Below, piece by piece: positions 11,831 through 24,832 of a DNA stretch of 64,000 bases. How positions within the stretch are numbered: position 1 is the first letter of the stretch; each line of letters opens with the position of its first letter. The DNA lies in NCBI RefSeq assembly GCF_001949145.1, contig NW_019091419.1, positions 705,476 to 769,475 of the forward strand. Direction: 5' to 3'. Position numbers and translations under genes: made by a program. The stretch is from Acanthaster planci (taxonomy: Eukaryota > Echinodermata > Asteroidea > Valvatida > Acanthasteridae). The notes beneath the pieces were generated by a model, which was not told the DNA's origin, searched no databases, and saw nothing but the letters and a program-made list of their open reading frames with translations.

Positions 11831-13324
11831 GTGCCTGTTTATAGGCACAAATAAGAACGGGTCACAAAGCAACTGTAACCAGGATATACGAGAACGTGAT
11901 TTTGCAAGGAAAAGAAAATGTACCAAGACACATTTAACGGAAAGAATGATAACCAGCTTCATATAAAAACAGGAAATGTTTTATCTTTATTCCGTCGGAA
12001 AGTGTAGGTGCATAGCCAGATGGGTTATGGTTGGTGTCTCCGAACCAAATGGTCAGCCAGGGGTTTAAATACAGCCTCTTGCCACAAATTGTCGACTGTA
12101 TTGTAAGCCAATTAACCGCCGCTGAAGTCTCTCCAATATAACCGTGGAGCTACTGGCATAAGTTTGTGCCGGACCTGCGGCGAAATTGCATTCAAGATTT
12201 GGATATTCTCATTGTTTCTTTTGGAAGGAACCAGAGAAAAACGCCAGCTTGATGAGGTACTTGGCTCAAATCAGGCTTGCCTTACTCACTTTCCATAATG
12301 CCATAATACTGACGTCGCATGATAATGCCCTGTGCACAAACCATTGAGACTGGTCTAAAAATATTCTGTTCTTTTAAGTAATGGATGCCTCAATATTTCC
12401 ACAGTTAAAGTTGACTTCTAAGGACATTTCATTGCTTAGAGAATATTAAGGATTCACAGTTAAGTTTGCATACGCAATTCAAAACATGTTCGGTTACATT
12501 ATAAATAATTCTTATTAAACCTGGTCATCTATAAATGCTAATTACAATAATTACAAGGGAATGACATGCCCAAGACCTTTTGAATGTAACTTGAATATAT
12601 AACTCCCATCGAAGTTAGCGGAATCGGAAGTGTTCAAGTAAAGGCATACTTTTAATACCGAAGTCATACTTTTCTTACGATGCACGGACGAACAATTAGC
12701 CTGTGATTTTTCAGCTCGAGTCGGTACTTCCTACTTCATTAGTCATCGATATAATGACGGCAAGTTCATGACTTTATACACTGAATCCCTGCAAGCTGCA
12801 GCATTCTCAGAGTTAACATATCAGCCAGTGTTTGCTGTAACATGTCGAGGGAAAGATATGTTTTTGGTGTTAATTTTTAAAAAGCTCACCCGCACTGAGT
12901 CTCCATCTATGCATCATCAAGCCTCCAATACCCAGACCAGCAGCATACAGGTTGAAAATTGTAATGGCTGCCGAGCTTGGCCAGCCTGCATGTATATAAT
13001 GCAAAAAAGGTGTGCGGTTTTAACACAACGACGATAATGCGAATGCACGACCACCTGTTCCACGTGTCCGTGCAGATGCTTTAAATTTTGCGCATTGTAC
13101 CGCTCAACGACCACGTGGTCCTGAATGAAAGACTACACCTTGGTGAAAATTGGGAGTTGCCCTAGCCTGCAGTGTGAGGTACAAACTGACGGCTGTGAAT
13201 AAAGATGTTGTGCAACACCCTGCAGAACACATTTGTACCAACCCGTTAACGTTTTGGCTGGAACTTTAGATATAGTTATGCAAATACGGTTGCCAAATTA
13301 GTTTCTTAGCTTGTAGACTATTTT
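11831..13324. other. Gene-free intergenic stretch
   Basis: Nothing recognisable. ORFs are short and show no splice-consistent extension or family motif. Confidence 0.4.
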
Positions 13325-13477
13325 NNNNNNNNNNNNNNNNNNNNNNNNNNNNNNNNNNNNNNNNNNNNNNNNNNNNNNNNNNNNNNNNNNNNNNNNNNNN
13401 NNNNNNNNNNNNNNNNNNNNNNNNNNNNNNNNNNNNNNNNNNNNNNNNNNNNNNNNNNNNNNNNNNNNNNNNNNNNN
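13325..13477. other. Assembly gap (153 N)
   Basis: A run of unknown bases, presumably a scaffold gap; its length may be an estimate. Translated frames across it are meaningless. Confidence 0.99.
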
Positions 13478-16400
13478 CTGCTGCAACATAGCTTTAACCG
13501 CCCCAACAATCGCCTCAACACCTCAACATGAGGGAAGCGTTGCAGGTGTGTCATTTCTCCAACGGGTGGATTGTCACCAGCGAGGGTAGGGGGATAAGTT
13601 GTCCCCGAGAAATGTGACCGATGTTCATGTTTTATTTATTTGTTCAAATTAGGGCTTGAAAGCCCTGATGCCTTACGAACAGTATTACCATCTTTTTTGG
13701 GGGGGGGAGGGGGAATCAAAACTTTTTCACAGATAAAAAAGCTGACTTTCTTTCAGACAAAATTCCCATCCTCCTCGAACGCACGAGCTGGATACGGCAC
13801 TAGTGGGTTTGTTGTTGAAGCTGAAGATATCTGATCATTATTTATTATTTACATTTCCCGCGTGTAAAATTGGTTTCGTCCCCATGGAAGAGAATTGGAC
13901 ACAATTTCGCTGACAGCCAAAGTATAGAGCTGTTGTTAAAAGCTTCAATAAAACCTTTCATTTCCATGATCCCCAATTGAAACTCTCAGCTCAGATAACA
14001 TAAATATAGGGGACCCTTGCTATAGCGATTTTCTCTCCTTTTTGACCAAAGAAAACGCAGTTGTCGAGATCTGAGCGTGGTTGGTTGTTGATTTATGCAT
14101 TATATAACATGATCTTTACAATTGATCGTGTTTTAACCGTTGAAATATACGAAAAGCAATGATAATTCTCCATGGCCTGGCGTAATGGCCTTGGATTCGC
14201 AACCAAACAATGAATAACAAGTTTTTTTATTTGATTTTGAACAGCTTGCATTTTGTATAATTTTGCATGGGTATTGTTGGGTTCCTCATGAATTAATAAC
14301 CAGTGTTGAACGTATTCGTCAGATAAAATTTACAGCGGTCAAAGGCAACGCTACAGCTTTGTTGGAGAGGGACCAGATATTGGTCCAACTGGGACAAGAG
14401 TGAACTCATTTCATGGCTTTCATGAAGGTTAAATTTTGGTATTTACTGAAGTGTATTGTTTGATATCCAAGCTGACGATTTGCTCGGCGTGAGCTGATTT
14501 TTATTGTTGAGTCAGAAAATGTGATCAATAAACTGTTCGAATTACTCCTCCCCTAAGACGGAGCCAACATTATTTGTATTTCGTTCAACGCCTCTATTGA
14601 AGATTGGCGAGGCGAATCGATACACTAGAGACGTACTGAGAGACGCAGAACACGGTGGACAACGCAATTCGCGATGGAATGTTATGAAGCAATGAGGCGT
14701 CGTGTAGACACAAAAAGCTTCAAGATGAATGGACGAAGTGACGACGTACGACGCTATGACATTGTCCTGTCATGTCATTCCACTGGTCCATCGTCACTGC
14801 TTGGTTGCACACGTTCTGTCGTCAATTCATGCTGTCACCAGTAATGGGGCAGTACTGTTGCTGGCAACAAATCTAAAAATGTAATGTTTTTTATTTAATG
14901 TCAAATTTTGCATTTTTTGGTATTATTTCTGCCCTTTATTCCATTTTTTACGGCCAAACTATATCAAGCCTAAATTTGATATGCGTCTGTTCAGTTCTGC
15001 ACTGCCACGTACAAAATATTTCAAGAAAGGGTATGTTGGCACTAACCCGAACTTACAAATCATGTTTAATAAATTTTGCGGAACGGCCTTCTGCACTCAT
15101 TAGTGCACGACGCAAGATGCCACTTTATAAAAACAGACGCTTAATGGACGCTAAATTCCTTGGAAAAGTTTCCGAGGGCAAGATCATCATGGCGTGGGTT
15201 TTGTTTTAAAATACCTTTGGACATCATGATTCAGAGTATTTGACGACAACTTTTCTTCTTTCTTCAAGTCTTAATTTATAAAACTCAAATGCAAATGGCT
15301 TCAACTAAATGTACTGACGTCGCATTCTCAATATTTTTTCGGATAGAATAACTTATGGCATCTAACGATTCTTAAAATTATTATCGCAGTTCATGAGTTG
15401 TCGAAGGGTATACTTACAAACAGTCACTGAGCAAGTCACACACATTTTCCTCTCCTGAACACGATCCGGATTGTTTATGGTTTTCAAAGATTTTTTTTAA
15501 AATTTAAATCACTGACAAAACAAACAAAGTCACAAACTTCACTTTTAAAATGAATTATAATATACGAATGAATTTTTTTCGTTTCTATATCAGTATCGAG
15601 GAAACATGATTTTTCTACATGTATGAACAATGCGTAAAGTGAGTTTGATGTGCATGGCTTCTTGAACTAAGTTAATCGAAACTTTTGTGGTTTATATTTC
15701 GTACAGTGCACAATAGATTGTAGGAAGTTAAAATGCCATTTGAAGACTTATAAACACATATACATGCACATCAGTTAAATGTCTTTAAATGTCTCTTTTA
15801 AAACCTCGGTTCCCGAATGCACATTATACAAGGCAAGCTTCTAAGCTTGACTAGCTGTCCTATATCATGCTTGAAAGAATATTGACACAATTGCCCTACA
15901 GTAAAGTTCTGAACAACAACTTAATCAGGGATTTCAGACAATTTTTTATATACTTCAGAATGACAGATGACGGATGATGTGATAACCAAACTGTGTGGTT
16001 GTATAAAGCAAGACTTCAAGTTTTTAAAACGGCCCTATCCTTCGGTGTTTCGCGTTTTATACAAGTATATTTGGTTTTAAGGATGTTTAATTGAGGGCCC
16101 GTCCTATAATCTTATTTCATGAATAAAAGCAACGTTGAGACTATCGAGCACAACAAAGTTGATAAATTTCTCTTTTGCCCAATCAGCAAACGTTACTATA
16201 CGTTAGTTCACTACATGCATGACGGCCAGTCACAGAATACAGTAATTGCTACAATAAGCCAACAGGCAACATTAAACTTTCTGCCTATATTCGAAGGGTA
16301 AGTTAAGGCACAAATTTTCCCGAGAGTGTATAGAATTCCATAAACCACAGTATATAGACCTACGACCTGGGACAAGTCGTGAGTTTTGTCGTGATGATTG

Positions 16401-19019
16401 TAATTTGCTTGATACCTTGAATGCACACGGAAATGTTGACCTTCGTTTTTTTCCCCAAAAAAATTCTATAAAAATGAAGGCCTTGGTGAAATGTCCTGGA
16501 TATAAGGCAGCGTGGATGAGCGAACTCTAGGTCCTTCTTATCGACGAGGTAAAGATATAGCGCGGAACTTTTGTGAGCGTTGCTGCGTTCTCCCATGATT
16601 ACATATAAATTGCATAGGCCTAGGCTTTTTTCCAAGCACGTGCATGGCAACCGTGGAAACTTGCCACTATGGTGACAATGTTATCACATTAAAGTGAACT
16701 GACCTGTCCCCGTTTCCGAGTTAGCCACGCTCCTTAGACAACCCTGTTGAATTTTGTACGTTGAGTTTTGTTTGTCTCAAATTTGACACGTCCTGCATCC
16801 GTATTGTACATCTTGTAATTGGACAATTCACAAGATGCGTTGACAAGAACCTACCACGATACGTTGATTAAAAAGTAAAACGTACTGCAAACCGTATGTT
16901 AAATATTCCCTTGCAGCTTACTCGTTTAAAATGTTGGTCCTAAGTCAAAATTATATGAATAATGCATGTAGGCTGTTCCTCTCTTCCCGTCTTTTTTTTT
17001 ATTAATATTTTTAATAAGTTCCCCTTATCTATTTATGTCTTTCGTATGCAGTCTAACTACTTTTTCTGACCCGTTTCACGGCAACATTTCGATTAGAATT
17101 GTACCAGCGTGTGGATGGTTAGGATAATTAATTTTTCCACTGGGGAACTGTAAACGTCGAGCCCCTTTATGTCGTTCCCCGAAGTGATTTGATTAATACT
17201 GTTTGCTCATTGTTCTCAAAAAGCTTGAGAGAGGAAAAAAATCCGAAATTAATGAGCTCACAACTTCTTACCCAGGATGCTTGGAGGTTGCAAGAAAACT
17301 TGTACATGCTCAGCATATAGAGTCAATAACATAAAGCGACAATATATATTAAATGTTAACAATCATGGCCGACGAAGGCTGAAAGTGCTGTCTTCGTTAA
17401 AAATAAAAGAAATACGTGCAAAGGTGCCACGTTTACTCTATATACATTATAATGAACTATATCGACCACTCACTGTACACAAAACAGACCATATTTTTAG
17501 TCACGACATGGGGCTCCCGAGCATCAATTAAGATGCTTTCTGAGCTGATTTAATATTGAAATAAAACCTAACATAATCTATTATTAAAGACCCTCTCCCC
17601 ATAATGCGAGGCTTCCATATGGGCTCTCAAACATTTACCACGATTTTTTTCAGTGTTTCTTTAATCGCTTTATGGTCCCAAAGGTACACGCGTTATTGTT
17701 ATTAATGATACTTAAAGCAATCAATGAATCTGGTCACGTTCTCGTTTCCTGTTGCCATCACTCTTCGTGCAATGGCCTTTCTTAGGCAGACAGGAAGCAT
17801 GGCATTTTTTCCTGTTTTCTGCGAGACGACGCGTGGAGAAGTCACGCCGATGTCCAACACGCCACGCAATAAGCGTTTGGTAAAGCGAAAATACATGGCT
17901 TTCCCAGGCAAACTGTTCATCGAGAGAACATCTAATGTGCGTATATAATGATCGCCGTTTTGTATACGCGGCAATCTGCAAACTGTACGTGGCCGTCATA
18001 CGTTTTTGACAAAATGACACTGCTTAAAGTTACAGTCCATGATTTGTCATTTTTGCACTATATTTGTTAGAAACAACAGAGGGCTCAAAATCTAAAGAGG
18101 TTTGCTTTACAACTAACCTTATGAAGTTTGTGCTTAGTGAACTGCGGTGAATCTTGAGAAAAACGACATTCTTTTCCTAATCGAAAGTTGAAGGGCACAC
18201 TGCTGAAAATGGCCTTCTTTCATTGCTTTCTTCAAAATGACAGCTTGCCTGAAAGAATTATTCCATGCGTAGCGCCCCATATATCTTTCAACCAATAATT
18301 TCGTCAGTTACTGTATGAAAGGTTGCAACTGCGGGATATTAAGTCAATGTATCAGGATCTTTGTGTCTTATTTTGACATCCTCGTTTGCTTTTGCTGTGC
18401 ATTAATAATTCACCACAGCACACAAACGTAAAATCTCCTTTGGTCAATAATATAATACAAAATGGCCGTCAATGTTTACTACCCCGTCTGCGCCATTCGC
18501 CACGCGTTCGATCTAGTTTGCTGATATGAATACAGCAAACAGTCTAGTTTGCTGATATCATGAATACAGCAAACAGTGGCATGCTTAAAAGATTCTCATT
18601 ATAACATTCGACGTGCATTAGTCAAATGCACTAGTCACGTGCATTAGTTGTCAAAGTATGGGAACATACCAAATGTCGTATACTGTCCATTGATACAGAG
18701 CTGCACCAAATTTTCGGTAAGAAAATTGTGTTGGTGCTCTCATCATCCGAAGCTGCTGCTCTGGTGTCGCTGAATTAAGTTACCAGCAGCTCATAAGTTG
18801 GTATTTAACGAAACATCTAGGCCTAACTGTAAGTTTTGACCACCTCTACCGTCCACAGATACAAATGGACTCAACCTTCTTGAGGAAAGAGACGGAGAAA
18901 GGGATTTCAGTTTCAATAAGTTCGAGGTCGCCGTTTAGGTCCGAGATAACAGACAGCTCTGTGGCCAGTGCTTTCCTCTCTATCTACAGATGTGCTCGTT
19001 TATGATGTGGTAGAGGATT
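13478..19019. other. Gene-free intergenic region downstream of the GPCR
   Basis: No gene, RNA gene or long repeat can be supported. Short homopolymer tracts occur (G-run near 13700, T-run near 16990), along with a small 31/34-bp tandem pair at 18512-18576. The last few hundred bases before 19020 should hold the GPCR 3' UTR. Confidence 0.4.
18512..18576. repeat. Direct tandem pair containing a near-palindrome
   Basis: TCTAGTTTGCTGATATGAAT and its continuation to CAGCAAACAG (18512-18542) is followed directly by a second copy with a 3-base insertion (18543-18576). Each copy carries GTTTGCTG and CAGCAAAC as complementary ends, so each can form a small stem. Confidence 0.7.
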
Positions 19020-20144
19020 TCAGTCTGCTCTGGAACCAGTCTCGTCATGACGACTGGCGGTCAGGCGATCTGCGGGTACGGGTACGGTTCTGCGGGTCTC
19101 AGCATCGGTGCCCGTACCGTCATCTGTAACGCCCACCCGGTGGGCCAGACAGCGGCGACCGCAGAACTGCTGCTGGAGTTTCTTGCGGAAGCGATCGTAA
19201 GCGAAAGAGTAGATGAAAGGGTTGATGCACAGGTTGAGAACGACAACGACGGATACTACTTGGTAGACCGGGTGGCCCACGAAGTTGTTGTGCAGGTTGA
19301 GATTGTAGAGCAGGTAGTAGATGTCAGTCGGCAGCCAACAGACGGCAAAGAAGGCAGCGACAACGACCAGGGTGACTGTAACGTTGCGGTTGGCCTTGGA
19401 GAACATCTCGCGGGCGGACTCGTTGTTCTCCCCGTCACGAGCCCTAGAGCGCCGGCGAAGAGACCAGATAATCCGGGAGTAGGTAAACGACATGGTCGTG
19501 ATGGGAACAATGATCTCGTGAACGAAGATGAGGATGCCTCCAACGGCTTGCACCTCTAAAGAGGGCCACGAGGCACCGCAGTCACGCACCTCGGCGTCGT
19601 AGTAGCATATCAAAGTGAGGTGAGCAGCCGGTAGCCAGCCGGCGATCCAAGCAGAGGCCATGACGATTTTCAGCCTTAAGGGTGAGAAAGTGTTACGGTG
19701 CTTGATGGGGTGGCACGTAGCCAGGTAGCGCTCGCTGGAGATGGCCACCAGGTTGTAGGTCGAGGTGACAAACATGCCGTACATGGGCCACTCAGACCAC
19801 CAGACCCGGCAGTAGAAGCGTCCGAGGAAACTGTCCGGAATGGGTGGTACTGCCAACGCAAACCTCCGAACGAGGAAGACGGCGGAGGCGACGAGATCAA
19901 CGAACGACTGGTGGATGATCAGCTTGTTGGTCGGGGAGTAGAACACCTTCCTGTGGCGCAGCATCACGAAGCAAACCACGGCGTTCCCAAACATGCCTAG
20001 CGAACTAAGTACGACGGAAAAAATCAAACCGAAGTTAACCTGGCTGTCATTAAGTGCTGCAGCACCAGGAACGGTAACACTTGATAGAAGCGGCTGCCCT
20101 GATGTGACCAAGTCAATCATTGAGGTCGCCGTTCGAGTTTCCAT
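19020..20144 (-). CDS. Class A (rhodopsin-family) G protein-coupled receptor, single exon
   Basis: A 374-residue intact frame with seven hydrophobic segments and the class A signature residues. TM1 has GNAVV (N54). TM2 has FVDLVAS (D83, the sodium-site Asp). C112 in FYCRVWW can pair with C189 in ECL2 (VRDCGASW). The TM3 end is ERY (138-140), an accepted variant of DRY. TM4 has W166, TM6 has CWLP (269-272), and TM7 has NPFIY (308-312). N32 (NDS) in the N-tail is a possible glycosylation site, and C328/C332 after helix 8 may be palmitoylated. There is no signal peptide. The start is the first ATG ahead of a normal-length N-tail. The gene is GC-richer than its surroundings and intronless, as is common in large invertebrate orphan-receptor expansions. 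The overall pattern suggests a peptide-receptor-like branch, but the ligand cannot be assigned. It would act at the plasma membrane through heterotrimeric G proteins. Confidence 0.93.
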   Translation of the reverse strand: METRTATSMIDLVTSGQPLLSSVTVPGAAALNDSQVNFGLIFSVVLSSLGMFGNAVVCFVMLRHRKVFYSPTNKLIIHQSFVDLVASAVFLVRRFALAVPPIPDSFLGRFYCRVWWSEWPMYGMFVTSTYNLVAISSERYLATCHPIKHRNTFSPLRLKIVMASAWIAGWLPAAHLTLICYYDAEVRDCGASWPSLEVQAVGGILIFVHEIIVPITTMSFTYSRIIWSLRRRSRARDGENNESAREMFSKANRNVTVTLVVVAAFFAVCWLPTDIYYLLYNLNLHNNFVGHPVYQVVSVVVVLNLCINPFIYSFAYDRFRKKLQQQFCGRRCLAHRVGVTDDGTGTDAETRRTVPVPADRLTASRHDETGSRAD

Positions 20145-20961
20145 TATAAATCACCTCCCGGATGAGGACAGTTTATTGGTGGAAATATCAAGAAGTTCCT
20201 GCTTGTCAGCACTTTCTTGTCCCTCCGTAAGCAGGGGTAGTAATAAAGCACTTTGATCTAAGTTAGTTAAGGGCGCGATATAAAAACTGTTGTTATTTTG
20301 TTTTTTTTAATTAACTTATAACGTTGGCGAGTATAGTTTGCCTTGATCTCGGTCGATGCGTTTTCTTCGTATGATTTTTGTCCCTACTGTTGTCTCAAAA
20401 TGACCCTGATTTCAGTATTTCAGAACACTGAAATATAAATGCCAGGCCCAGTCTCTTCAGTTTTCTACTGAATTACGGGACACTTGAGATTTTTGTCGGC
20501 AATTTCCCGGTACTATACACAGTGGGAAGTGCATCAGATTGTCCACACCCACGCTCGCAGGCCTGAAACGTATGCGGATGAAAACCTTTTATTTCGCTCG
20601 ACGACCGTCGCGTACATCGAGGGAGGCACGTACATTCAGCTCTCTCGCTTGTCACACAGTCTTATGCTCAACATCATGCATCGGCTTAAAGAGCATCCAT
20701 TAATGTGATTGAGAAGGAGAAATCAGAGTCTAACAACAACAAAATCGGAATCGACTGCACAGATGAGAAATATTTCAGCAGGAAAGGGATTACAGTTAAG
20801 AGTTTCGAATTTAGACAACAATCTTTCTGAGGTCTCCGTCATTCCGTACCGGTATAATTGCAGTTTAAATAGAAACTATTCAGGTACGATTATCTGAAGC
20901 AAAAAGAAACGGCACGTAGAAGTTGCTCGGAACAAAAGAAATTGAAAAGACCTCTTCATTA
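20145..20961. other. Upstream region of the GPCR
   Basis: Should contain the GPCR promoter and 5' UTR. I see no clear TATA box, start-site motif or other gene. Confidence 0.35.
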
Positions 20962-21083
20962 AGGCTCCATCTACTCTCGAAAAGACTCTAGGGATGGCGA
21001 AGATAGAAACCGTCAGCCGAGTCTCCTTGGAAGAAAGAGGAAAACACAGACAAGTAAGTTAGTCTGAAATGCAAGTACATTTG
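20962..21083 (-). pseudogene. Decayed copy of an exon-like segment
   Basis: On the minus strand a polypyrimidine tract ending TTCTTCCAAG precedes a segment reading DSADGFYLRHP and then a stop. The same arrangement recurs intact at 21445-21518. Here an insertion of about 13 bases (around CCTAGAGTCTTTT) interrupts the shared sequence and brings the stop. Similarity covers the acceptor, the exon-like part and about 60 bases of upstream flank, so a whole block was duplicated. No parent gene is recognisable. Confidence 0.4.
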
Positions 21084-21444
21084 AACAAAAGTAAAGGACA
21101 TTTTTTCTGGACTTCCTTGCAAAAGGGCGTTCCCCACAGGCATTATAAAATGCGGTTTTCCCACTGACTCAAGTGACACGAAGCCCAACCTTTTCTGTCG
21201 TTTTAGGCAACACAGACTGCAGTGCCATACAGTCGCGCAAGCAGAGTTTTAAGATTTAAGCAAGTCTTTAGATGTTTGCATTTGTAAGGACACAAAATGC
21301 GGGACACACCAAATTTCATTGGTTTGGTTTGATTTCATTTTGTGTTTTGTTTTGCTTTGAGCAACTTAAACGTGCCCCTCTCTTTTCGAGTCAAAATATC
21401 GTACCAAACAAAACCAAACCAACCCTACCTTACCCTACCCTGAC

Positions 21445-21518
21445 CTGACAGACACCTTTCCATAAACGCTCCATCCACTCTCGGTCATGACGAAGACAGA
21501 AACCATCGGCTACGTCTC
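21445..21518 (-). CDS. Candidate 74-bp exon of an unrecognised gene, or repeat fragment
   Basis: On the minus strand CTTTCTTTCAAG forms a strong acceptor, followed by an open frame DVADGFCLRHDREWMERLWK ending in GVCQ at a GT donor (GTCAGG). The piece is 74 bases, entering with two bases of a codon and leaving in phase 0. A damaged paralogous copy lies about 0.5 kb away (20962-21083). I cannot connect either to a flanking exon and do not recognise the peptide, so this may be a repeat family with exon-like features. Confidence 0.3.
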
Positions 21519-21580
21519 CTTGAAAGAAAGAAGAAAAAATACAGACCATTAAGTTAGTTGCACATGGAAGTACATTTGAA

Positions 21581-24500
21581 ATGCCCGTACGTGCAAAGGG
21601 TATTGTCGCACTGAGTACTGGAAGTCTACCACTGTATAGGCAAAGACCGCAGCGACGCGCACACATGTACAAGTGGTACTCGTGGTAAGGAAGCCTTCAG
21701 ATGTTTTCAAAACTACACGACACGTGAAGGGGAAAACGCGAAATCAACACTCCTGGATCGGCACGGTAGCACATGGCAAAGGAGTGACCATTATAAATCA
21801 TTCGTAATTTTTACGAAAGAAATGTCACTGTTTAGTTTGCAACATCTCAGCTGATCTGAATTACTGTGCTAAGCAAAGGCTTGCCTCCTGCAGTGATGGC
21901 TAATATCGGGGCAACCATTTATGTGGATACGTGGTTCTTAAATGTGTTCTGATTGGACCGTTACATTGTAACTGTGGCGTGGTAGGATTTTTGAATCATT
22001 GAACAGACAGCTGTCGCTGCAGAGCTGCCATTTTGAAATTTTGTTTGTCGGAGCACCACCGTACGTATGCAGTGACTCACAGAACCATTTCCCAACGATC
22101 TCACAGCTAGAGATACGGGAAGACTTCATTCCCTTCCCAATATTCGGTCGCCCTTTAACGAATTTTGTTGAAGAGTTATATAATCTTTCGAAGACCCCTA
22201 CAGGGTAAAAACAAGTGCATGTATTGATGTTTACCATCTCGTCTTTAAGTCAGGAAAAAGAGCATAATCCAAAAAGACAAAAGAAGAACCACACACAAAA
22301 AAAAAATGAGTATGTTTCTTCTCATGCTGTGACGTGACGACTACGTGACTTTTGGTAAAGCTTTATGCAAACTTTTTACAAAAACAGGTGTGTGGAACAT
22401 CACTCCAATACCATGCAAAGGCAGTGATTTTACTAAAAGGCAAAATAAACAAACAAAACAACTTCCCTCCAAAAAGAAAACTGTCAAAGACAAACCGAAC
22501 AAAAACCATATGGGCAGATGGCATACTCTAAATCAAGAAATTGCATTAAGTGATCTTTATCACATCTTGTGATGGTCATGAAATTGAACTTCCTCACTTG
22601 TCGCCCACACTCTTTTCCTTGAGTAAAGACTCTCCAGTGGGCAACCTAGGTATTGATTAATCAGTAAAGCAACTCTGTGTTAGACGGTATACCACCGTGC
22701 ATCTAAAGCGATCGAAAAATGTTGAACTGAAGGTGAGGAAAAGTGTAGAGAGTCATTTGACAATTCTTCAGTTGTGAGTTTCTAATAAGTGCACTTATAA
22801 TACGAAAGAAGTCTACTGCTGATTTCCTGCGACTAGCGCAACGATTAACTTGGCCAATAAGCAGGCATGGGAAGTCTCCAGCCTTACGGTAATCAGCGAA
22901 ATGCAACAATGCACGTCACCAAAGGTTTGTTTAAAATACACACCATCCTGGATTGCGCCCTTTTTGGGTATGAAACGCATTATCTACAAAAGATCACTTG
23001 AAAGAGGAACACAATGTTTCACACAACCTTCCCCAATGAGCTGTTTTTGTGCGATATTCAACGGAAGAAATTTTGACTCTAATCACAGTGTTTTTCCTCT
23101 GCGTTTACACAAACTTGTATGTTCTCGTCGTTTTCAGGTTTTTTTTACCGAATTGGCTGAAAATAATCATTAATGAGTCGGCAAATTTTGCTGCCAGGTC
23201 AGATGCAGCCAAGCTCTCTTTTTTCACCATTTTACCGAAACTGCAAAATATCAGGTTCCATGGTTTCCTTGGTTCCATAGTTTCCTTTCACCAAAACGTT
23301 TGAAATTTCGTCCCGAACAAGTTATTATAAACATTGGCTTTTGCACTTATAAGAGCCAAATTTCGAATATATTTGCAAGAATACTCAAAGATTTTATTAT
23401 CTACTTTCACCTTTCCAGTTTTATATTTATGGCATACTTTAAGGTTCCCATTTTGTATTTATTTTGAATTTACTTGCCGTACCGATTTTGCTTCCAAGAG
23501 CATCTCGATTTGGTGATTAAGTCTTATATTCCGTAAGCTCGTGCAACTCATCATCCTGTGGCTTCACAAACTGCGCTGCAAACGTGTTAAAAAGTAGCCA
23601 AACGATTTTAGTGTACCGGCGAAAGAAGGAAAGAAACCAACAGATTAATGGGTTGCTAGGGAAGTCAACACTGAAGAAACGGATTTTGGACAGACGACCT
23701 ACTCAAACAACTGCCTAGATACGCTTTAAATTCTGGTGGCATGGACGAGTCCGTAGACCTTTTGCCATTTCACAAACCTATCTCCTGCTTGGAAGTGTCA
23801 CTATATAATGCAGTGGTCATTTGTCCTTTTGCGTTCAACTTGCTTGAATAGCTAGCATTACCAATATGTGATTGGATTATTGCGTGCAGTAAGGTGAATT
23901 TTATTGATGTTCTGTGGAACTACTACTTGAATTCCTGTTGATTTGTAGCCATATAAGCACTAGGCAGGCACATCACGCCTCTCTTTCCGGTATCACGAAT
24001 TGCTGTGGACGGTAACTTAACTCTGTGGGTCTACAATCGCTTTTCTGAGGAGGGGAGGGCTTATTGCGTGATTTTGTTGAATTTCAAATCCCAGAATGTT
24101 CTTAATTATGAGGTTTTAGAACTATTTGCACACCATAGATTATCAAGGCCGAAACACAGAGACGGTTCTTAATTCTGGAAGAGAAACACTTATCTTCGCG
24201 CAAAGACTATACCACATTTTCGGGCGGTGCCTTCTGTACATCTCCGATGCCATGGAAAAAATTCAGTGAGGAAACAAACAAACAAACAAACAAACAAACT
24301 GGCGTTCGAAAGTACGAAGTGGAAACTACTGCAGTGGCTGCTGCTTCATACACATGCATGGTGATAATACGGGCGTTTCACAATAGTGCCGACCCAGTGC
24401 GCGTTTGGAAAGGGTCGACAAGTTTCACGCATTGTGATTTGCCAACGCGTTGCAAACTCTTGGAGGCGCACTGCTGCGAATCACCCGTATTAATCAAACA

Positions 24501-24603
24501 ACTAATAACTTGTCAATTCAATTAACAGCTAATCGAAAGTTAAGCCGTAAAGTCATAATTTAATACGGTCAATGGAAACTGTACTCAACTTGAGACTTTT
24601 TTC
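21581..24603. other. Gene-free intergenic stretch
   Basis: No gene supported. A simple (AAAC)n run sits at about 24271-24299. ORFs are short and unmatched. Confidence 0.4.
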
Positions 24604-24832
24604 CTGTGACGTCAAAATCATGCTGGACCGCTTATGTTGCGATAGTAATGACTGCATAGTGCTTTGATGGTCATCTACCTATTTAAGATAAATCAGTCAA
24701 GCATGCAGCGTTCGCATGCGCTTGCGCATAGTTGAAACTGCCCGTGGAATTATGTGATCACTGTGGCCAGGGTGGTCCACACATGGTATTGTTTACATTT
24801 AGCGCAATCCAGTCACGTGGGTGAAAAAGGTC
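24604..24832. repeat. Dispersed repeat, copy 1
   Basis: This segment aligns along its length and in the same orientation with 62235-62473. Shared blocks include CATGCTGCGTTCGCA-like sequence, GCGCATG..GTTGAA, ATCACYGTGGCCA, and a 35-base 3' block beginning TTTAGCGCAATCCAGTCACG. Divergence is moderate with small indels. It has no coding potential, so it is probably a SINE-like or MITE family member. Confidence 0.8.

Noticed and set aside
13298-13554. Minus-strand ORFs across the N run
   Set aside because: Artefacts of translating unknown bases.
19047-19559. 170-codon plus-strand ORF
   Set aside because: Antisense to the GPCR coding sequence, with no motif of its own; it exists because the GC-rich receptor frame lacks stops on the opposite strand.
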